64,000 nt of DNA from contig JAJTUQ010000003.1 in NCBI GenBank assembly GCA_021399445.1, positions 7,068,001 through 7,132,000 of the forward strand, given 5' to 3'. A model generated the notes under the pieces. It was given only the letters and a program-made list of their open reading frames with translations. It was not told the DNA's origin and made no database searches. Made by a program: the position numbers and the translations under genes. This document shows, piece after piece, positions 11,401-24,200 of this stretch (positions are counted from its first letter, which is position 1; each line of letters begins with the position of its first letter). The stretch comes from Xylogone sp. PMI_703. Taxonomy: Eukaryota; Ascomycota; Leotiomycetes.

Positions 11401-14400
11401 AGCATCCCACGACAGCCAAAGGATGGGTGTCTTCCTATCTCTCTCGCATATGCAGTAAGCTTCCAGATACTCACGGTTCGCAATCACCACCTGACCACAC
11501 CAAACGTAATCCTAACCTTTCTATCGCGCGAAAGATTTTGCTGATGGCTTGGCAGTCAGTCATATTCGAATCTCAGCACATGGGTGAATGATAAGAAGAT
11601 TAACCGATAGGATACGGAGGTAATGAGTAGTGCTACTGAAAGAATATGGACAGAGCCCAACCACCAATATGAAGCTCTTGCTCAATTATAATTTGGCAAT
11701 GAGAGCAACAAGGGGCACCTACAGCAATCTACGTCATCGACTCATCGCTGTGCCACTGATGGTGATTCAATAATGTGGTATAGTGGTGGAACCCAAGGAG
11801 GATCGGGGATCCTTGAGGGCAATCGGTTCTTGCAGATAAGCTTTTGCAGAGAACCTCCATTGGTCATTGGCATGCCGCCCTAAACTAGCTAACCAAGCCT
11901 CGGCAGCTAAAAGGAAGCCGTCCCTTAACTCTTTAGTCCAGCCTCCATGGAGCCGAGGAGCATCACAGTCCTATACAGTTGCAGGTCCAACTGCTGTCCG
12001 AAATACGAGCAATTACTCCTTGAAAAGCTCCATCTCGTTGGAAAAGTGAACCTTGGCATCATCAGCCTTGGCCACGATCTCCATCTGCGAATTCGCAAAA
12101 TATACGTGTAATATCCCGTTGTTCTTGGGTGCTTGGCCTTCTTGACCGCCCAGATGATGCTGTTTCTAGCGATAGGATCAGAATATCTGGATCGCTATTG
12201 GGTGGAGGTCAGCCACTCAAGTTAGAACAGTGAGAATACATGCAACTACTTCTGATTGAAGAAGGTAACACAAAGGCATGCCGCATGAGTGAATGATATC
12301 AATAGCGGCAAGAGCAGGGGATCTCCTAGATCGGAGAGATGGGCTACACCTGCAGCAAGTATGATTCATCACGCCCCGGCATATCTCCCATCGGACGCTT
12401 GCTGTAGTAGAATGTTTAAATCAACGTTCTATGAACCTAAATAGCCAAGATGGATAAGCATTGGCTGGAAGGATATATCCTGTGTGTCAGACGAATCCAC
12501 AAGTCAAGTGGCCTAGAACGTACAGCAAGTCTTGGGGCATGCCCCTGTTGATAGAATCTCCCCGCTGGAAGGCTTGCAGTAGTGGAATCAGCAAGACAGC
12601 AATTGCCGAAAATGCGCAGGGCAGGGAAAACTCAGAGGCAGCAACCGGCTCCCGTTAACTCTTGGAGATTTGAAAATGTGATGAGACTTTAGTAACGGTT
12701 ATTTCCAGAAGCGGTGAGACATACAGCATCCTCCTGCATGCAAAGGTGTGCTGATGGCTCAGTTAATACTAGAATCCTTGGCGGATACACGGCGGCTGCA
12801 GTACGAAAGCCGCAGCCCTTGGTCCAATTGCACCATATTTTGTGCTGTAGATTCCTTACAGCTCTATCACAAATATAGTAACGCGACCCGTTACAAAGAA
12901 CTTGCATATATTTCTGTTGCTTACCTGCTCACGCAGGTTCCATTTGCCGTACGAAAATTTTCTTCTCCGGGAGATAAGGTCCTTCAATTGGCGTGACCGG
13001 ATTGATGGGTCCTTAACTTCGTGGAGGAGATGGAAAGCATAAGGGGCTAGAAGCACTGGCTTTGACCCACCCCAGAAGAGCATGAAACAAATGACAAATA
13101 CTCGAGGGGAATATCAGTCTAACAGTCCGGTTGGTATTGAGATGCTCCTAGCCTTCGGATTTACGGTAAGGGATTCAATGATCGGCGAAATGCTGTCGAG
13201 CCCGTGTACAGGAGGAGCTCTCCCTAACACTGCGTTAGTTTAGGTTGTGGTCCCGCCAATCGCATCTAACTCATCGGTAATATATTTTTATAATTTTATT
13301 TCCTTCAGCTAAGCTAGGTATGCCAACGCTTACACCACGGTTTCTCTTTAGGAAAACAGTTCTCGATGTAGTTAGTAGCAATTTGGTAGAGAATGAGCTC
13401 TGCCCCAAGTCGGAGGGGTGAGATCGAAATAAAAAATAATCATCAACATCGAAAACGCAACTTGGACCAGGGAGATCTCCTGAATGAAACATACTTTGCA
13501 CATTCATAATTTTATTTGCACCAGATTGGGTAATGGCATTCACGAAATTCTTGGCCTGCATTTAATATGTTGAAAAAGGAAGAACATAAGTGGTTAGAGG
13601 TGTCAGCCGACAATTAACCGAATGGGCCCCGAGGGCCCCAGAACCAGTGAAAACGCAGATTACATTCGCTTTTGTGACTACAACCGTACATTGGCAAGAC
13701 AGCTACAACACCCAGTTCGCCTGCAAACATTATTCCAGCCGTGACTATCGCGCATCCTAGGCACAGATTTTAAATTGAAATCAATACAACGACTTGATCA
13801 TAGATCTTCTGTGGCGATTTCAAACAAACTTCAGCAAGATATACAGTCTGACTCAGTCACTCAAAGAGTAGATATTCACGTTTATGCTGTTTTGAGACTA
13901 CCACCGGGCCATCTGCGAAAGAGCCTTCTAATATTTCTTTCATCTGTACAGACATCCATGCTTCTAAGTAATATAGGCTTCCAGCCTCGCAAAAAGAGTA
14001 CTTGCTGCTCGGATTCTGCTTATTTAGCGAAGTCAATGGTGTAAATGTTGCCAAGCCAACGATTAACTTTCTGTTGTAAGGTTGAGCTCAGTGAAGTAAT
14101 TATACATATTATCAATGGCCATAACGGAGAAGAGTCTAACTCTACCGATATAAGGGGGAGGTGGGAATTGGTGATGTGATAAGGGCACCAAAGCCTTGAA
14201 TTATTACAGCCAAGGAACTCCTATGTATTCGATAGGTTATAGAACAGGCGTTAGCTGAGAGGTTATGACTTCTTCATTGATGACCTGATTATAGCCAGGA
14301 ACGTGTCTGGCACCAGCGTTACATAGGGAAACGGAGTCCGTGTTCAGTAGCAACGGTTCAGGAGGACGAAAGAGCTATAACGCAACATGTTGAGGTGCAT

Positions 14401-14558
14401 CAGGGCCCGAAGAAAAGCAAGAAATGGATGGAACAGTGAGAAATAGCAAACTTAGGCTGGCTCAGATATGCGATTCCCCTTGGCCTAGATGAGTCCTGAG
14501 AACTACTGCCCACTCAAGTGGGCAATGCCGAACGCCTATTATACAGTTATGAATATCA
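8500..14558. other. 6-kb gene-poor block
   Basis: No convincing gene was found on either strand. Frames are short (under about 100 codons), and I could not chain them by splice sites into a recognisable protein. Base composition looks fairly even, unlike the AT-rich spacers next to RPL23 or the ABC gene. Two minus-strand frames at 13271-13561 (after an acceptor-like TTAAATGCAG) and 13857-14054 look the most protein-like, but I do not recognise them. A decayed insertion is possible; no terminal repeats or target duplication could be seen. Confidence 0.5.
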
Positions 14559-15717
14559 TTACAATTCCTCTTCTAACTCCATTTTATCTCCACTTGAATT
14601 GCCGTTTGCGTTAAACTTACTCTTCGGGGCCGACGCCTCCTTATCAATCATCTGTCGAGAAACCGAAACAATGTTGTCTTCAATAAGCTGCTGACCAAGA
14701 TCTTCAAGATGTTTCTTTGGGTCAACCTTTCCAACGTATCTTGTTTTCAGCTGCTCTTTTGTCAATTCTGTTTCCTCCTTCACTCGCTTTTCATAGCCTT
14801 CTGCTAAGTCAACCAACTTCTGTAATCTCTCTTTGTTTCGGTTTCCTTCAGTGTGGAAGTCCTCCATTTGAAGACTCTCAGTCCATACATGCTTATGTAA
14901 ATTCATCAACATGTTCTCTTCTAGAGCAGTTTTGCGGTAATTAATGCCGATGCTGTAGTAGTGTCGGTTGAGACCATGGATAAGTGCTTGGATTGAAGGC
15001 TTGTTGAGATGACCTAAGTTAGATGTACTTTGGCGGGGTTCTTGGCCGAGCATGAGTGATTGTGGATTGATAAGTCTGAATGCGTCAATAACGACCTTGC
15101 CCTTCACTGACTGGATAGGATCAACAACAACAGCTACAGCTCGAGGTGTAAGTTGCTCAAATGATTGTTGAGTATTAATATCGACGGACGAGAGCCAACA
15201 GCCAAATCCAGGATGCGAATGGTACCACCCGACAACAGTTTCGGGTCTGCAATGGTTGTCAGCTTCTAATGTCTACAGCAAACCATAATATAGCTAATTG
15301 ACTTACCTTCCAGTCTGTCTTAACATATCCATCATCTTTGTCTGGAAAACTGGGTCCACAGCTTCTACACTGACACCGGTACCGCTCTGAGGCATGGCAA
15401 ATACATCCACAACTCGTACTGTGAAATCATCCACGAACTCTCCCAACATCAAACCCATGACTTCCATTGGTACACCAGCTCGGCCATGACGAAGCATCTT
15501 GAGTAATGCAAGCGAGGATATGTAGACGGTCTCGGAGTTATCGATAAGACTTGTATTATCCTATGATTTATTCTGGTTAGTACTAGAGAATAGGACATAT
15601 TGAGATGACACTGCCGTTGCTTTAGCATAACGGAGGAGAGCTTACAGAACCTGGTGCAGCATTATTGAGGCCGCCCATGTTGCCAGCGTTCGCTAGCATG
15701 CGATTTAACCTATCCAT
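14559..15717 (-). CDS. RPN11: 26S proteasome lid deubiquitinase Rpn11
   Basis: Three exons: 15717-15646, 15560-15307 and 15246-14559; introns of 85 and 60 nt with GTAAGC and GTAAGT donors; 337 aa, the usual length. Rpn11 is the JAMM zinc metalloprotease in the proteasome lid that removes ubiquitin chains en bloc from substrates being degraded. The JAMM motif is complete: E57 in [14 protein letters not shown]118 and H120 in [14 protein letters not shown], and D131. The rest follows the family closely through the C-terminal helices and ends in an acidic EEEL tail. The first exon (24 codons) varies in the family, but its junction is in frame with a good donor. It is divergent from RPD3 across 0.6 kb. 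Confidence 0.96.
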
Positions 15718-16315
15718 TTTGTGAAATATGTGGTATTGAATAGGATGAGGGCGTTAGAATAAGAGTAGGGCGGCGGCTCAAGCTTCGTCCTTTATAAAGT
15801 TTAGATTTGCGGTTTGCCGCTGCTGATGGAGCTCCAGAAGGCAGCTTTGGACGCGAGTCGTGGGCATGCAATTATTATGTCAGCAAGTCAAAGGTAAACT
15901 GGCACGTGACCTAGCCTTGTTATCCCGCCTCAATATGCTTTTTTCGACTGCCTTCAAAGTAGTCTTCCATTGAGGTAATTAATTCCAGAATGTCGGCCTA
16001 GAAAACTTATCATGCAAACTTAGTATTCCTCCCAAAATTACTTAATTTGAAGTGGTGACAGATTGTCTTCTTACTTCCAACTTTTCGCAAGGCTGTGGTG
16101 GAATGTTCGAAGTGGCGGTAATCACCGGCACTAGTCTTCCTCCCCTGTCACGGCGATTCACCAGCCCTTCTTCTTCCTCATTGCCAGTTCCCGACTCGAT
16201 ACAGTTACAATTTCAATCGACCTCGGTCATTGAAGAAGCTTCTACAGCTTCACACCTTTATTGGGATAACCCAAATCACAAGTCTGCGCCGGCCACTGCT
16301 TGACAATCCTGCGAA
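15718..16315. promoter_or_regulatory. Divergent promoter of RPN11 and RPD3
   Basis: 598 bases between the two start codons with no supported gene. A plus-strand frame from about 16052 has no recognisable features and stops just before the RPD3 ATG, so it is most likely 5' leader. The interval contains CACGTG at 15903-15908 in the context GTCACGTG (minus strand), a Cbf1-type E-box. Confidence 0.55.
15903..15908. promoter_or_regulatory. CACGTG E-box (GTCACGTG) in RPN11/RPD3 promoter
   Basis: The minus strand reads GTCACGTG, the full Cbf1/USF-type octamer, about 190 nt upstream of RPN11 and 410 nt upstream of RPD3. The same octamer is found upstream of YTH1 at 40117. Function is inferred from motif and position only. 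Confidence 0.4.
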
Positions 16316-18455
16316 ATGACTTCTTTCGCACCGATCGATCCCCCGACGAATGGTCCCAGCACCAAGAAAAGAGTCGCATATTTCTACGACTCAGATGTTG
16401 GGAACTATGCCTATGTCGCGGGCCATCCTATGAAGCCTCACCGAATTCGGTTGGCGCATAGTTTAATTATGAATTATGGAATTTATAAGAAGATGGAGAT
16501 CTATGTAAGCAAACAGTCTACATGTTTATTTTAGCTTTGTGCCACCTCATTGCTTGGCTGAGCACCTGCTACCTAAGCTGAGAGTTCAAGATAATTATGA
16601 AGAAGTTTCTGCTAACCAATTTCAAGCGCGCAAAACCTGCCACTCGTCATGAAATGACGCAGTTTCACACAGATGAGTACATCGACTTCCTCCAAAAGGT
16701 GACACCCGACAACATGGATTCGTTCTCCAAGGAACAGGGAAAGTACAACGTAGGCGATGATTGCCCTGTCTTTGACGGATTGTTCGAATTTTGCGGCATT
16801 AGCGCTGGTGGTAGCATGGAGGGTGCAGCTCGTTTGAATCGCGGTAAATGCGACATTGCGATCAACTGGGCAGGTGGTCTTCACCACGCTAAGAAAAGCG
16901 AAGCCAGTGGTTTCTGTTATGTTAATGGTAAGTTAGTTGGCTTCATGGCGTTGTGTCTCAAGCTGATATGTGCTTAGATATCGTTCTTGGCATCATTGAG
17001 CTCCTTCGGTTTAAAAAGCGGGTGTTATATATCGATATTGATGTTCACCACGGAGATGGAGTCGAGGAGGCTTTCTACACCACAGACAGGGTAATGACGG
17101 TGTCATTCCACAAATACGGCGAGTATTTTCCTGGTACTGGTGAGCTCCGCGACATTGGTGTTGGCCAAGGAAAACACTATGCTGTTAACTTTCCTCTACG
17201 TGACGGTATCGACGATGTCACATACAAGTCTATTTTCGAACCTGTTATCCAAAGCGTAATGGACTATTATCAGCCAGAAGCCATTGTTCTCCAATGCGGC
17301 GGAGACAGCTTGTCCGGTGATCGTCTAGGTTGTTTCAATCTGAGCATGAGAGGTCATGCCAATTGCGTCAATTTCGTCAAAAGCTTTGGCATGCCGACCT
17401 TAGTTCTGGGCGGCGGTGGTTATACCATGCGTAATGTTGCACGTACATGGGCCTATGAGACTGGTGTTCTTGTAGGTGAACAAATGGATCCCGTTCTTCC
17501 ATACAACGAGTATTATGAGGTACGTGCTGATCCAAACATCCCGATTGCCAAATTCTAATTTACCTTATAGTACTACGGCCCAGATTATGAACTTGATGTT
17601 CGCGCATCCAATATGGAGAACGCAAACTCCAGGGATTATCTTGAAAAAATAAAAACCCAAGTTATTGAAAATCTTAAGAAGACGGCTCATGCGCCATCTG
17701 TCCAAATGACCGATATTCCCCGAACAACAATCCTAGGGGCCACTGAGGATGATGAAGCCGAACTTGATGACCTTGATGAAGACGACAACAAGGATAAGCG
17801 GACTACCAAACGACGCTGGGACCAACGGATTACCAGGGATGATGAGTTGGACGAGAGTGAGGATGAAGAGGAGTCCCACACTAACGGTATTCGCACTCAG
17901 AACGGAGTACAGAAGAGACGAAATATCATGGATTATCAGAATGCGAATGCCGTAGCCTCAGATGTTGACATGGACAGCGGACTAGTTACCCCAGAAGTTC
18001 ATAATGAAGTTGATGACGAAGTCACCGCAATGGCGACTGCAGCAAATGCCGAAGTCAATGCAGAACTCATGGAGAAGAAGGCATTAGATGCCAACCCTAT
18101 GCCAACTGCGGAAATTGGACCATCAAATGTGGCATCTGGCGTTCCATCAGTAGCAGCCCCAGTTGATAACGAAGGAGATATTGAGATGGCAGAACCAGCT
18201 GTAGAAGAAGACAAACCAAAGGAATCGACTCCGCCAGTCGAGGAGCCCCCATCCACATTACCTAGCACAGGAGCTGCGCCGCCATCCCCTACTCCAGAGC
18301 AGTCAGTTGCAGTGTCTGAAACAGCTAAAGCCACGACAGAGCCACCAGTACAAGACCCTACGGTAGTAAAGCAAGAAGGGGAAGCCGAGCGGGCGGTAGA
18401 AGACGTTGCCGCCGAGGCAGCTACAGAGGAGGCTGTCAAGCAATCTCCATCTTGA
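16316..18455 (+). CDS. RPD3: Class I histone deacetylase Rpd3
   Basis: Four exons: 16316-16504, 16627-16927, 16978-17519 and 17571-18455; 638 aa. Rpd3 is the zinc-dependent lysine deacetylase of Rpd3L/Sin3-type corepressor complexes in the nucleus. The catalytic core (about 20-390) matches the family almost residue by residue: [10 protein letters not shown], the HH pair in [16 protein letters not shown] (about 147-148), the zinc-binding DIDVHHGDG (about 181-188), [16 protein letters not shown] (about 270-285) and GGGGYTMRN with the transition-state Tyr (about 307-315). The tail of about 220 residues is acidic, then Ala/Pro/Glu-rich. Such an extension is characteristic of filamentous fungi and is known to be essential in Aspergillus RpdA. 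The last intron is only 51 nt. Confidence 0.96.
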
Positions 18456-19268
18456 GAGATTCTCCTCTTCAGCAGTGAGATGGGGTCATTTTATCCTCGC
18501 TCTCTTCGTGATCCTCTTATCGGATAACCCTGGCATTCCGAGTTCGAATTTCAATCAGAGCATTGGGGACTGATACTGTGTCCATGGTATGATTGAGCGC
18601 TGGGATTATTGAGACACTTACCCGTCATCTATAGCGAAGATATATATGCTCTTTACCGGATTCGCGACCCGGTCCATTAGCAAGTCGACCCTATAGTGGC
18701 TAATCTGGATATCTCTCGTCTAATGTATTCCAATCAACACGAGCGACATGTATTTTTCATATACTGTTTTCATTACGAGCATATCACATCGGCAGGGCAC
18801 ATCCGAGCATGGCGTCTCAGGAGTCAATGGTGTTTATGGCCAAGAGGAAGAGCAAGCGTTGGAGGTTATCAATATTGGAACTCAGCATGGCATCCATATT
18901 GATCGCTTGCTAACCTCTGTCTTTCCACGCCTTGTATTCCTTGTATCTAGATCTACTAAATAGAATTTAAAAGTTACACGATTCAAACGGTTCATTCTCA
19001 ACTTTCAGAGCACTAGGAATCCGAGAATCGTATTGAGATATCAGCATCAGTTTATCTTAAGAATTCCTCATGTAGAACCTGGTGATTATGTTGTTTGACG
19101 AGCAAGCCTAAAATTTAATGTCGTTGTGGGCTCGCTTAATTTCCGATTAGGGTTTTCCTAATTTTGCATATGTGTCTCACGAACTTACGACAACATCTAC
19201 ATCCCGACAAATACAGCGACGACGCCCGAATCTTTGAAACCATATCCATTCAAAGATAAATCGTCGAA
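18456..19268. other. Intergenic region RPD3-RPL23
   Basis: About 810 bases holding the RPD3 3' flank and the RPL23 promoter. No coding frame is supported. The 130 bases before the RPL23 start contain CGACGA-rich leader sequence. Confidence 0.5.
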
Positions 19269-20092
19269 ATGGCCAAGCAATCGTATGTTTCATTATCCAA
19301 AAATTCTGCTAGAATTGGTCTCGGTCTCATTGTCAACGTGGGCCGCGATTTTGCCAAATTTGCAGTGACTGACATATTTCATTCAACAGTCGTGGTGCCC
19401 CCGGTGGCAAGCTCAAGATGACCCTGGGTCTTCCAGTGTACGTTCCAATATCCGATATATGATTACGAGTTTTCGATGAGGCATCTGGAACTTTGAAGGA
19501 GAGAACGAATCGGAACTGACACTAGGATTATAGTGGTGCCGTCATGAACTGCTGCGATAACTCCGGTGCGCGAAATCTATACATCATCTCCGTGAAGGGT
19601 ATTGGCGCACGATTGAACCGTCTGCCCGCTGGTGGTGTTGGTGATATGGTCATGGCTACCGTCAAGAAGGGAAAGCCCGAATTAAGAAAGAAGGTTATGC
19701 CCGCAGTTATTGTCCGCCAAGCCAAGCCATGGAAGCGAACGGATGGTGTTTTCTTATACTTCGAGGATAACGCTGGTGTGGTGAGTGGATCTTCTCCGTA
19801 GAATTATAGGATTTGGGCGATTTTAGGCCATTAGTAGTTGAGAATCGAGTCTCAGCTTTATGAAGGCCTGAGCGGATGAAGCAAAAATTGGGATTGATGG
19901 AAGAGTTATTGCTGACATAGTTGTCTCATAGATTGTCAACCCAAAGGGCGAGATGAAGGGATCAGCTATCACTGGACCAGTCGGAAAGGAGGCTGCTGAG
20001 TTATGGCCAGTAAGTTACCTAGTACGGAGTACTATTTCAATACAACTAACATTTCATAGCGTATTGCCAGCAACTCTGGCGTTGTCATGTAA
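19269..20092 (+). CDS. RPL23: 60S ribosomal protein L23 (uL14)
   Basis: Five exons: 19269-19282, 19390-19437, 19534-19780, 19932-20009 and 20060-20092; 139 aa, the expected size. uL14 lies at the subunit interface of the large ribosomal subunit and contacts translation factors. Diagnostic stretches are [58 protein letters not shown] and the C-terminal [10 protein letters not shown]. The first exon holds only four codons plus two bases and the last only eleven codons. All donors are canonical (GTATGT, GTACGT, GTGAGT, GTAAGT). Four introns in a 420-nt coding sequence is typical of ribosomal protein genes in these fungi. Confidence 0.96.
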
Positions 20093-21283
20093 AAGGTTTT
20101 CTTTTGGGGTTATGGAACGGGTTTTTTTGCTATTGCACGATATCATAGCGATCACAAATTGACGCATTCCAACAATGAATCGATGCCATCCTTCTAGTTA
20201 TATTGTGACCTCAGATCCTTTTACCAACGTTTTCTCGTGACCCGCCCTCTGTTTTATAGACAACCCCAAACATATTCACCATCACCAACAAGGAGTCAGT
20301 TAGATGGACGTGGTATAATGAGGATCACATTCCTCAAGAACGGGAAGCTGAATCGCGGAATCTCAGGCTAATATACGTTTCCGAATTCAAGCATTCAGAT
20401 TTTGTATGAAGATCATAGCTGTTAAGAAAATGAACTCCCTAGAAACAAAAATGAGTGCCCGTCAGTTCAGCCGCCTTTTCTTACCATCCTCCGTACCACT
20501 TAGCTGATATTTCAGCTAAGATTTAGAAGAAAATAATTTGCCTGTGTCAAGGATAATTTAATACAAGCTTGGGACTGGAACGGAAGCACGGTAAGGTTGC
20601 TCTAGCAAAAGAGTGACAAATGTAAATGAGATCATCAGGCTTTCTATGAGTATAAATTTTGATTCAGGACGCAGTAGCTAATTTGTGTACCTTTGTAGCA
20701 ACTTAGAAAATTAGACCTCAGAAAGAATATGATGTTGAATGTGAACATCGGAAAGATGCGAATTAAAGCGAACAACTCTGATACGTTTTCCAACCATCTT
20801 GTTTAGAAATAGAGGAGTAGAAAGGCCAAATAACTGAACGTTGAGATTCGTATATACCTGGAAGCTATTCTAGGAAGGTGATAATTCAAGATCCGTGCCT
20901 GTTTGTTATGGTACGCGTGCGGTGTTACCTTGCCTCTAAGATGGGGGTAGTCTAGGCGTACTAGAAACTAAAATAACAAGGTAGTATCTCACCGATGTTT
21001 CAATGCCTCATGTGACAAGTAAGCCGGCATTCAATCACTCTCGCGTTCTCAAACTATAAGAGCGAAGGAGACACTGGATTTTAAAAGACGTCAAAAAGAA
21101 GGCGTCTCCAATTGGGTGAATCTCATAGACAAGACTTGAGAGTCGAGGTGTCTGTGAGAGGCAAGGTTCGGGACATCATCGGCTTCTGGGTTGGTGCCTG
21201 CAACCGCCAATCTCATCAACCTCCAGTCAGCCTTCAATTGTACAGACAAAACTTGGATTGGAGGAGATGTATTGAATTAATTA
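20093..21283. other. Intergenic region RPL23-ABC transporter
   Basis: About 1.2 kb of AT-rich sequence without a supportable gene on either strand. It should contain the RPL23 terminator and the ABC-gene promoter, but no specific element stands out. Confidence 0.5.
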
Positions 21284-24200
21284 ATGGCTGGTTTCACGGT
21301 TCAGGAAACTGCATTGGGCAGTTTCCGCTCTCCTAAACTCAATGGCCTTGGCCATTGCTCTCGGATTTGGGTATGTATTTCTCCCGTTTCTTGGCAGGGA
21401 CCATCGAGAATGAATAGAGCGATGTTGATTCGGTAATAGGATCCAGTCAACGCCCATTTTGAGGAATGTGTTCATCCGTTCATTCTAGCTATACCTGCGA
21501 TTGTATCAGTCTGTACTCTTGTCATTATCCTGATAAAATGCCTGTTTCGCGCATTTTCTTTTACCGCCTCGCAATGGGTGCGTCCCTTCGTAGAGGAACC
21601 TCTCGAGGAGAGAGAGGAACTTCACCAAAAGCGACTTCCAATGAGTGTTAAAACTCTATTTTTGATGATATTTTCGGTTATAGGACTTTCGGCTCAAACT
21701 TTCCTCGTGTTCTATCCCAAATTTCACCAGGAGATGGTGCTTCCCGCGGCGTCTTGGGCCATTATTGTCCTCATGCTTATTATTTCTCGACCTTCAGTTA
21801 CTCCGAAGTCTATTCTCATTATAATTAGCAGCATATTTATTTCCCAGGTCCTTGGCTTGAGCGGAAACCTCCCTCAGCAGCCATTCGAAAAAGTATCTAT
21901 GCTTCTCATTATACTTTCGGCAATTGGGGCCATTGTTGTTATCCTGCTGATGCCACTGCGTGATCCACGATGGAAAAATGACCAGATAAGTCTGGCTTTT
22001 GAACCATCGACCTCAAAACTCCGCAGTCCTGAGGATAATCTGACCCTCTGGCAGTTTATGACTGTCTCCTGGATGGCTCCTCTTATCTCAGTAGGAAATT
22101 CGAGACAGATAAATGATGAGGACGTCTGGACTCTAAGCTATGAATTCCAGCACAGGCACCTACATGATCAGTTTAAGGAGCTCCATGGATCATTGTGGAG
22201 ACGTATCTTTATAGCAAATGGCATGGATCTTGTTCGGATATCTCTGCTCGCTTTTGTGGAACTGTTTGGCGGTATGTAAATCAAATTAGTCTACTATTAT
22301 TTCTGACACTCTGCAGGCCTATCTGCTCCTGTTCTATTGCAGAAGATTCTTCAATCAATGGAGAACCCTAGATCCCCCCCAAAGGCAGTTTTCACATACG
22401 CCTTTATAGCCCTCTTGATTCGCTTGATTGCTAGTCAATCAGGGGTTTTTGGGCTCTGGTATCAAAGGCGTGCTTTTGAGAGATCTCGAGGTGAGTTGAT
22501 AACGATGCTATACGAAAAAACCCTTTCAAGGAAGGTGATCAGCATCAGCGCCAAACCAGTCCTAGAAGAAGATCTTGATGGATCAAATGGAGTGGGCAAA
22601 GACGTGGCATATTCACCCGCCAGAAAAGTTATTAGTTATCTTATGAGACCAGTTCGTTTCCTTCGTGGGTCCTACAAGGTGCGCAAACCGGCGGATAAAT
22701 CAAAGGACCATGCGACTATGGGAAAGATCTTGAACTTGATGCGGTGAGTCTGACGTGCGCTTCTCGAGATTTATAGCTAACATATAGATGCAGCAATGAT
22801 GTTTGGGAGATATCTCAACGGTAAAGCAGCTTAATTCTCTCTTTCGATATGATACACTAATATGATTTAGGTTTTGGGACTTCTCAATGTTTATTACGCA
22901 GCCCTTCGGTCTTATACTTTCTATTGTACTTATATGGAAGCTCTTGGGCTGGGCATGTTTGATTGGTGTTCTGACAGTCTTCCTTGCTCAAGCTGCAAAT
23001 GCCTTGTTGTCAAAAGTGCTCCTCCACTGGGAGAGAGAGCGAAGAACCGCAACCGATGATAAGCTGCACAAAATTTCACAGCTGGTGGATTCCATGTGAG
23101 TAATAATAATCTATCTTATATACATTTCCGCACGCAGTGCTGAGTCGTTGTTTAGTCGACATCTTAGGTGGTATGGATGGCAAGACGTATGGCTTGCTCG
23201 CATCATGGAATCAAGGCAAAATGAGCTGAGACTTCGAGTGATAACGAGTATTTTTCGGGTCCTTATAGGCTTCACCAATACCTTCTCCAATGGCTTATTT
23301 CCAGTGGCTGCATTCTATGCATATACTATCTGGGCCAATAAGCCATTGACGATAGATGTTGCTTTTCCCGCTTTACAACTTTTCACAATGCTTGAAAGCA
23401 CTCTTCGCGAGTTGCCTAACCTAATTACTGTAATCCTAAATGCAAGGGTTTCAGCCGGTCGTATTGAGGATTTCATGAACGAGCCAGATAAGCCAGACGC
23501 AGATGTGGGTTCAAGTTTGACAGGTGATATTGTCTTGAAACATGCTTCATTCGCTTGGCCAGGTGCAGATGAGAATATTCTCTATGACATTGATCTTACT
23601 TTTCAACCTGGCTTAACAGTTATTTTTGGAGAGGTGGGGGCTGGTAAGACCGCATTATTACAAGCTTTACTTGGTGAGCTTGATATTCGCGGTGGAGAGT
23701 ACCATCGGGTTGGAGAGATGATCGGTTATTGTGCGCAGACTCCATGGCTTCAAAGTATGAGCATCAGAGAAAATATCCTCTTTTCCGCCCCATATGACGA
23801 AGTCCGTTACAGACAGGTCCTAGAAGCTTGCGCATTGATTCCAGATATGGCAAACTTCAAGGATGGTGATCTCTCGATGATAGGGGAAAACGGAATTGGA
23901 CTCTCTGGGGGACAGAAGGCACGCGTCGCTTTAGCAAGAGCTGTTTACTCTAGAGCGAAAATCCTCCTTCTAGATGATCCACTTTCTGCTTTAGACCACC
24001 AAACAGCGGAGTCGATTGTACGCAAATGCATCGCAGGTCCTTTACTCAGTGGTCGAACCACGATTCTCGTCACACATCGAACAGAATTATGTCTTGGACT
24101 AGCATCACAAATAGTCGAGATAGCTCATGGACAGGCCAAGGTTTTAGATCCGAAATCCATTACTTCAGAGACTCTACATCGAGTCAGATCCTCGGAATCA

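Noticed and set aside
16052..16303. Plus-strand frame of 83 codons ahead of RPD3
   Set aside because: No in-family sequence; ends just before the RPD3 ATG, and RPD3 has its conserved N-terminus without it. Most likely leader.
17999..18439. Long minus-strand frame inside RPD3
   Set aside because: It is the antisense shadow of the Ala/Glu/Pro-rich RPD3 tail; the Ser/Thr/Ala repeats arise from that composition.
19438..19931. Possible C/D box small nucleolar RNA in RPL23 introns
   Set aside because: GATGAG and CTGA occur in intron 2 and weak equivalents in intron 3, but box C is off consensus and I see no terminal stem or convincing guide.
23105..23155. Alternative acceptor CACGCAG in ABC transporter intron 5
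   Set aside because: It would insert AESLFS before RHLRWYGWQ; the downstream TTTAG acceptor gives the VDSIRHLRWYGWQ stretch expected in ABCC proteins.
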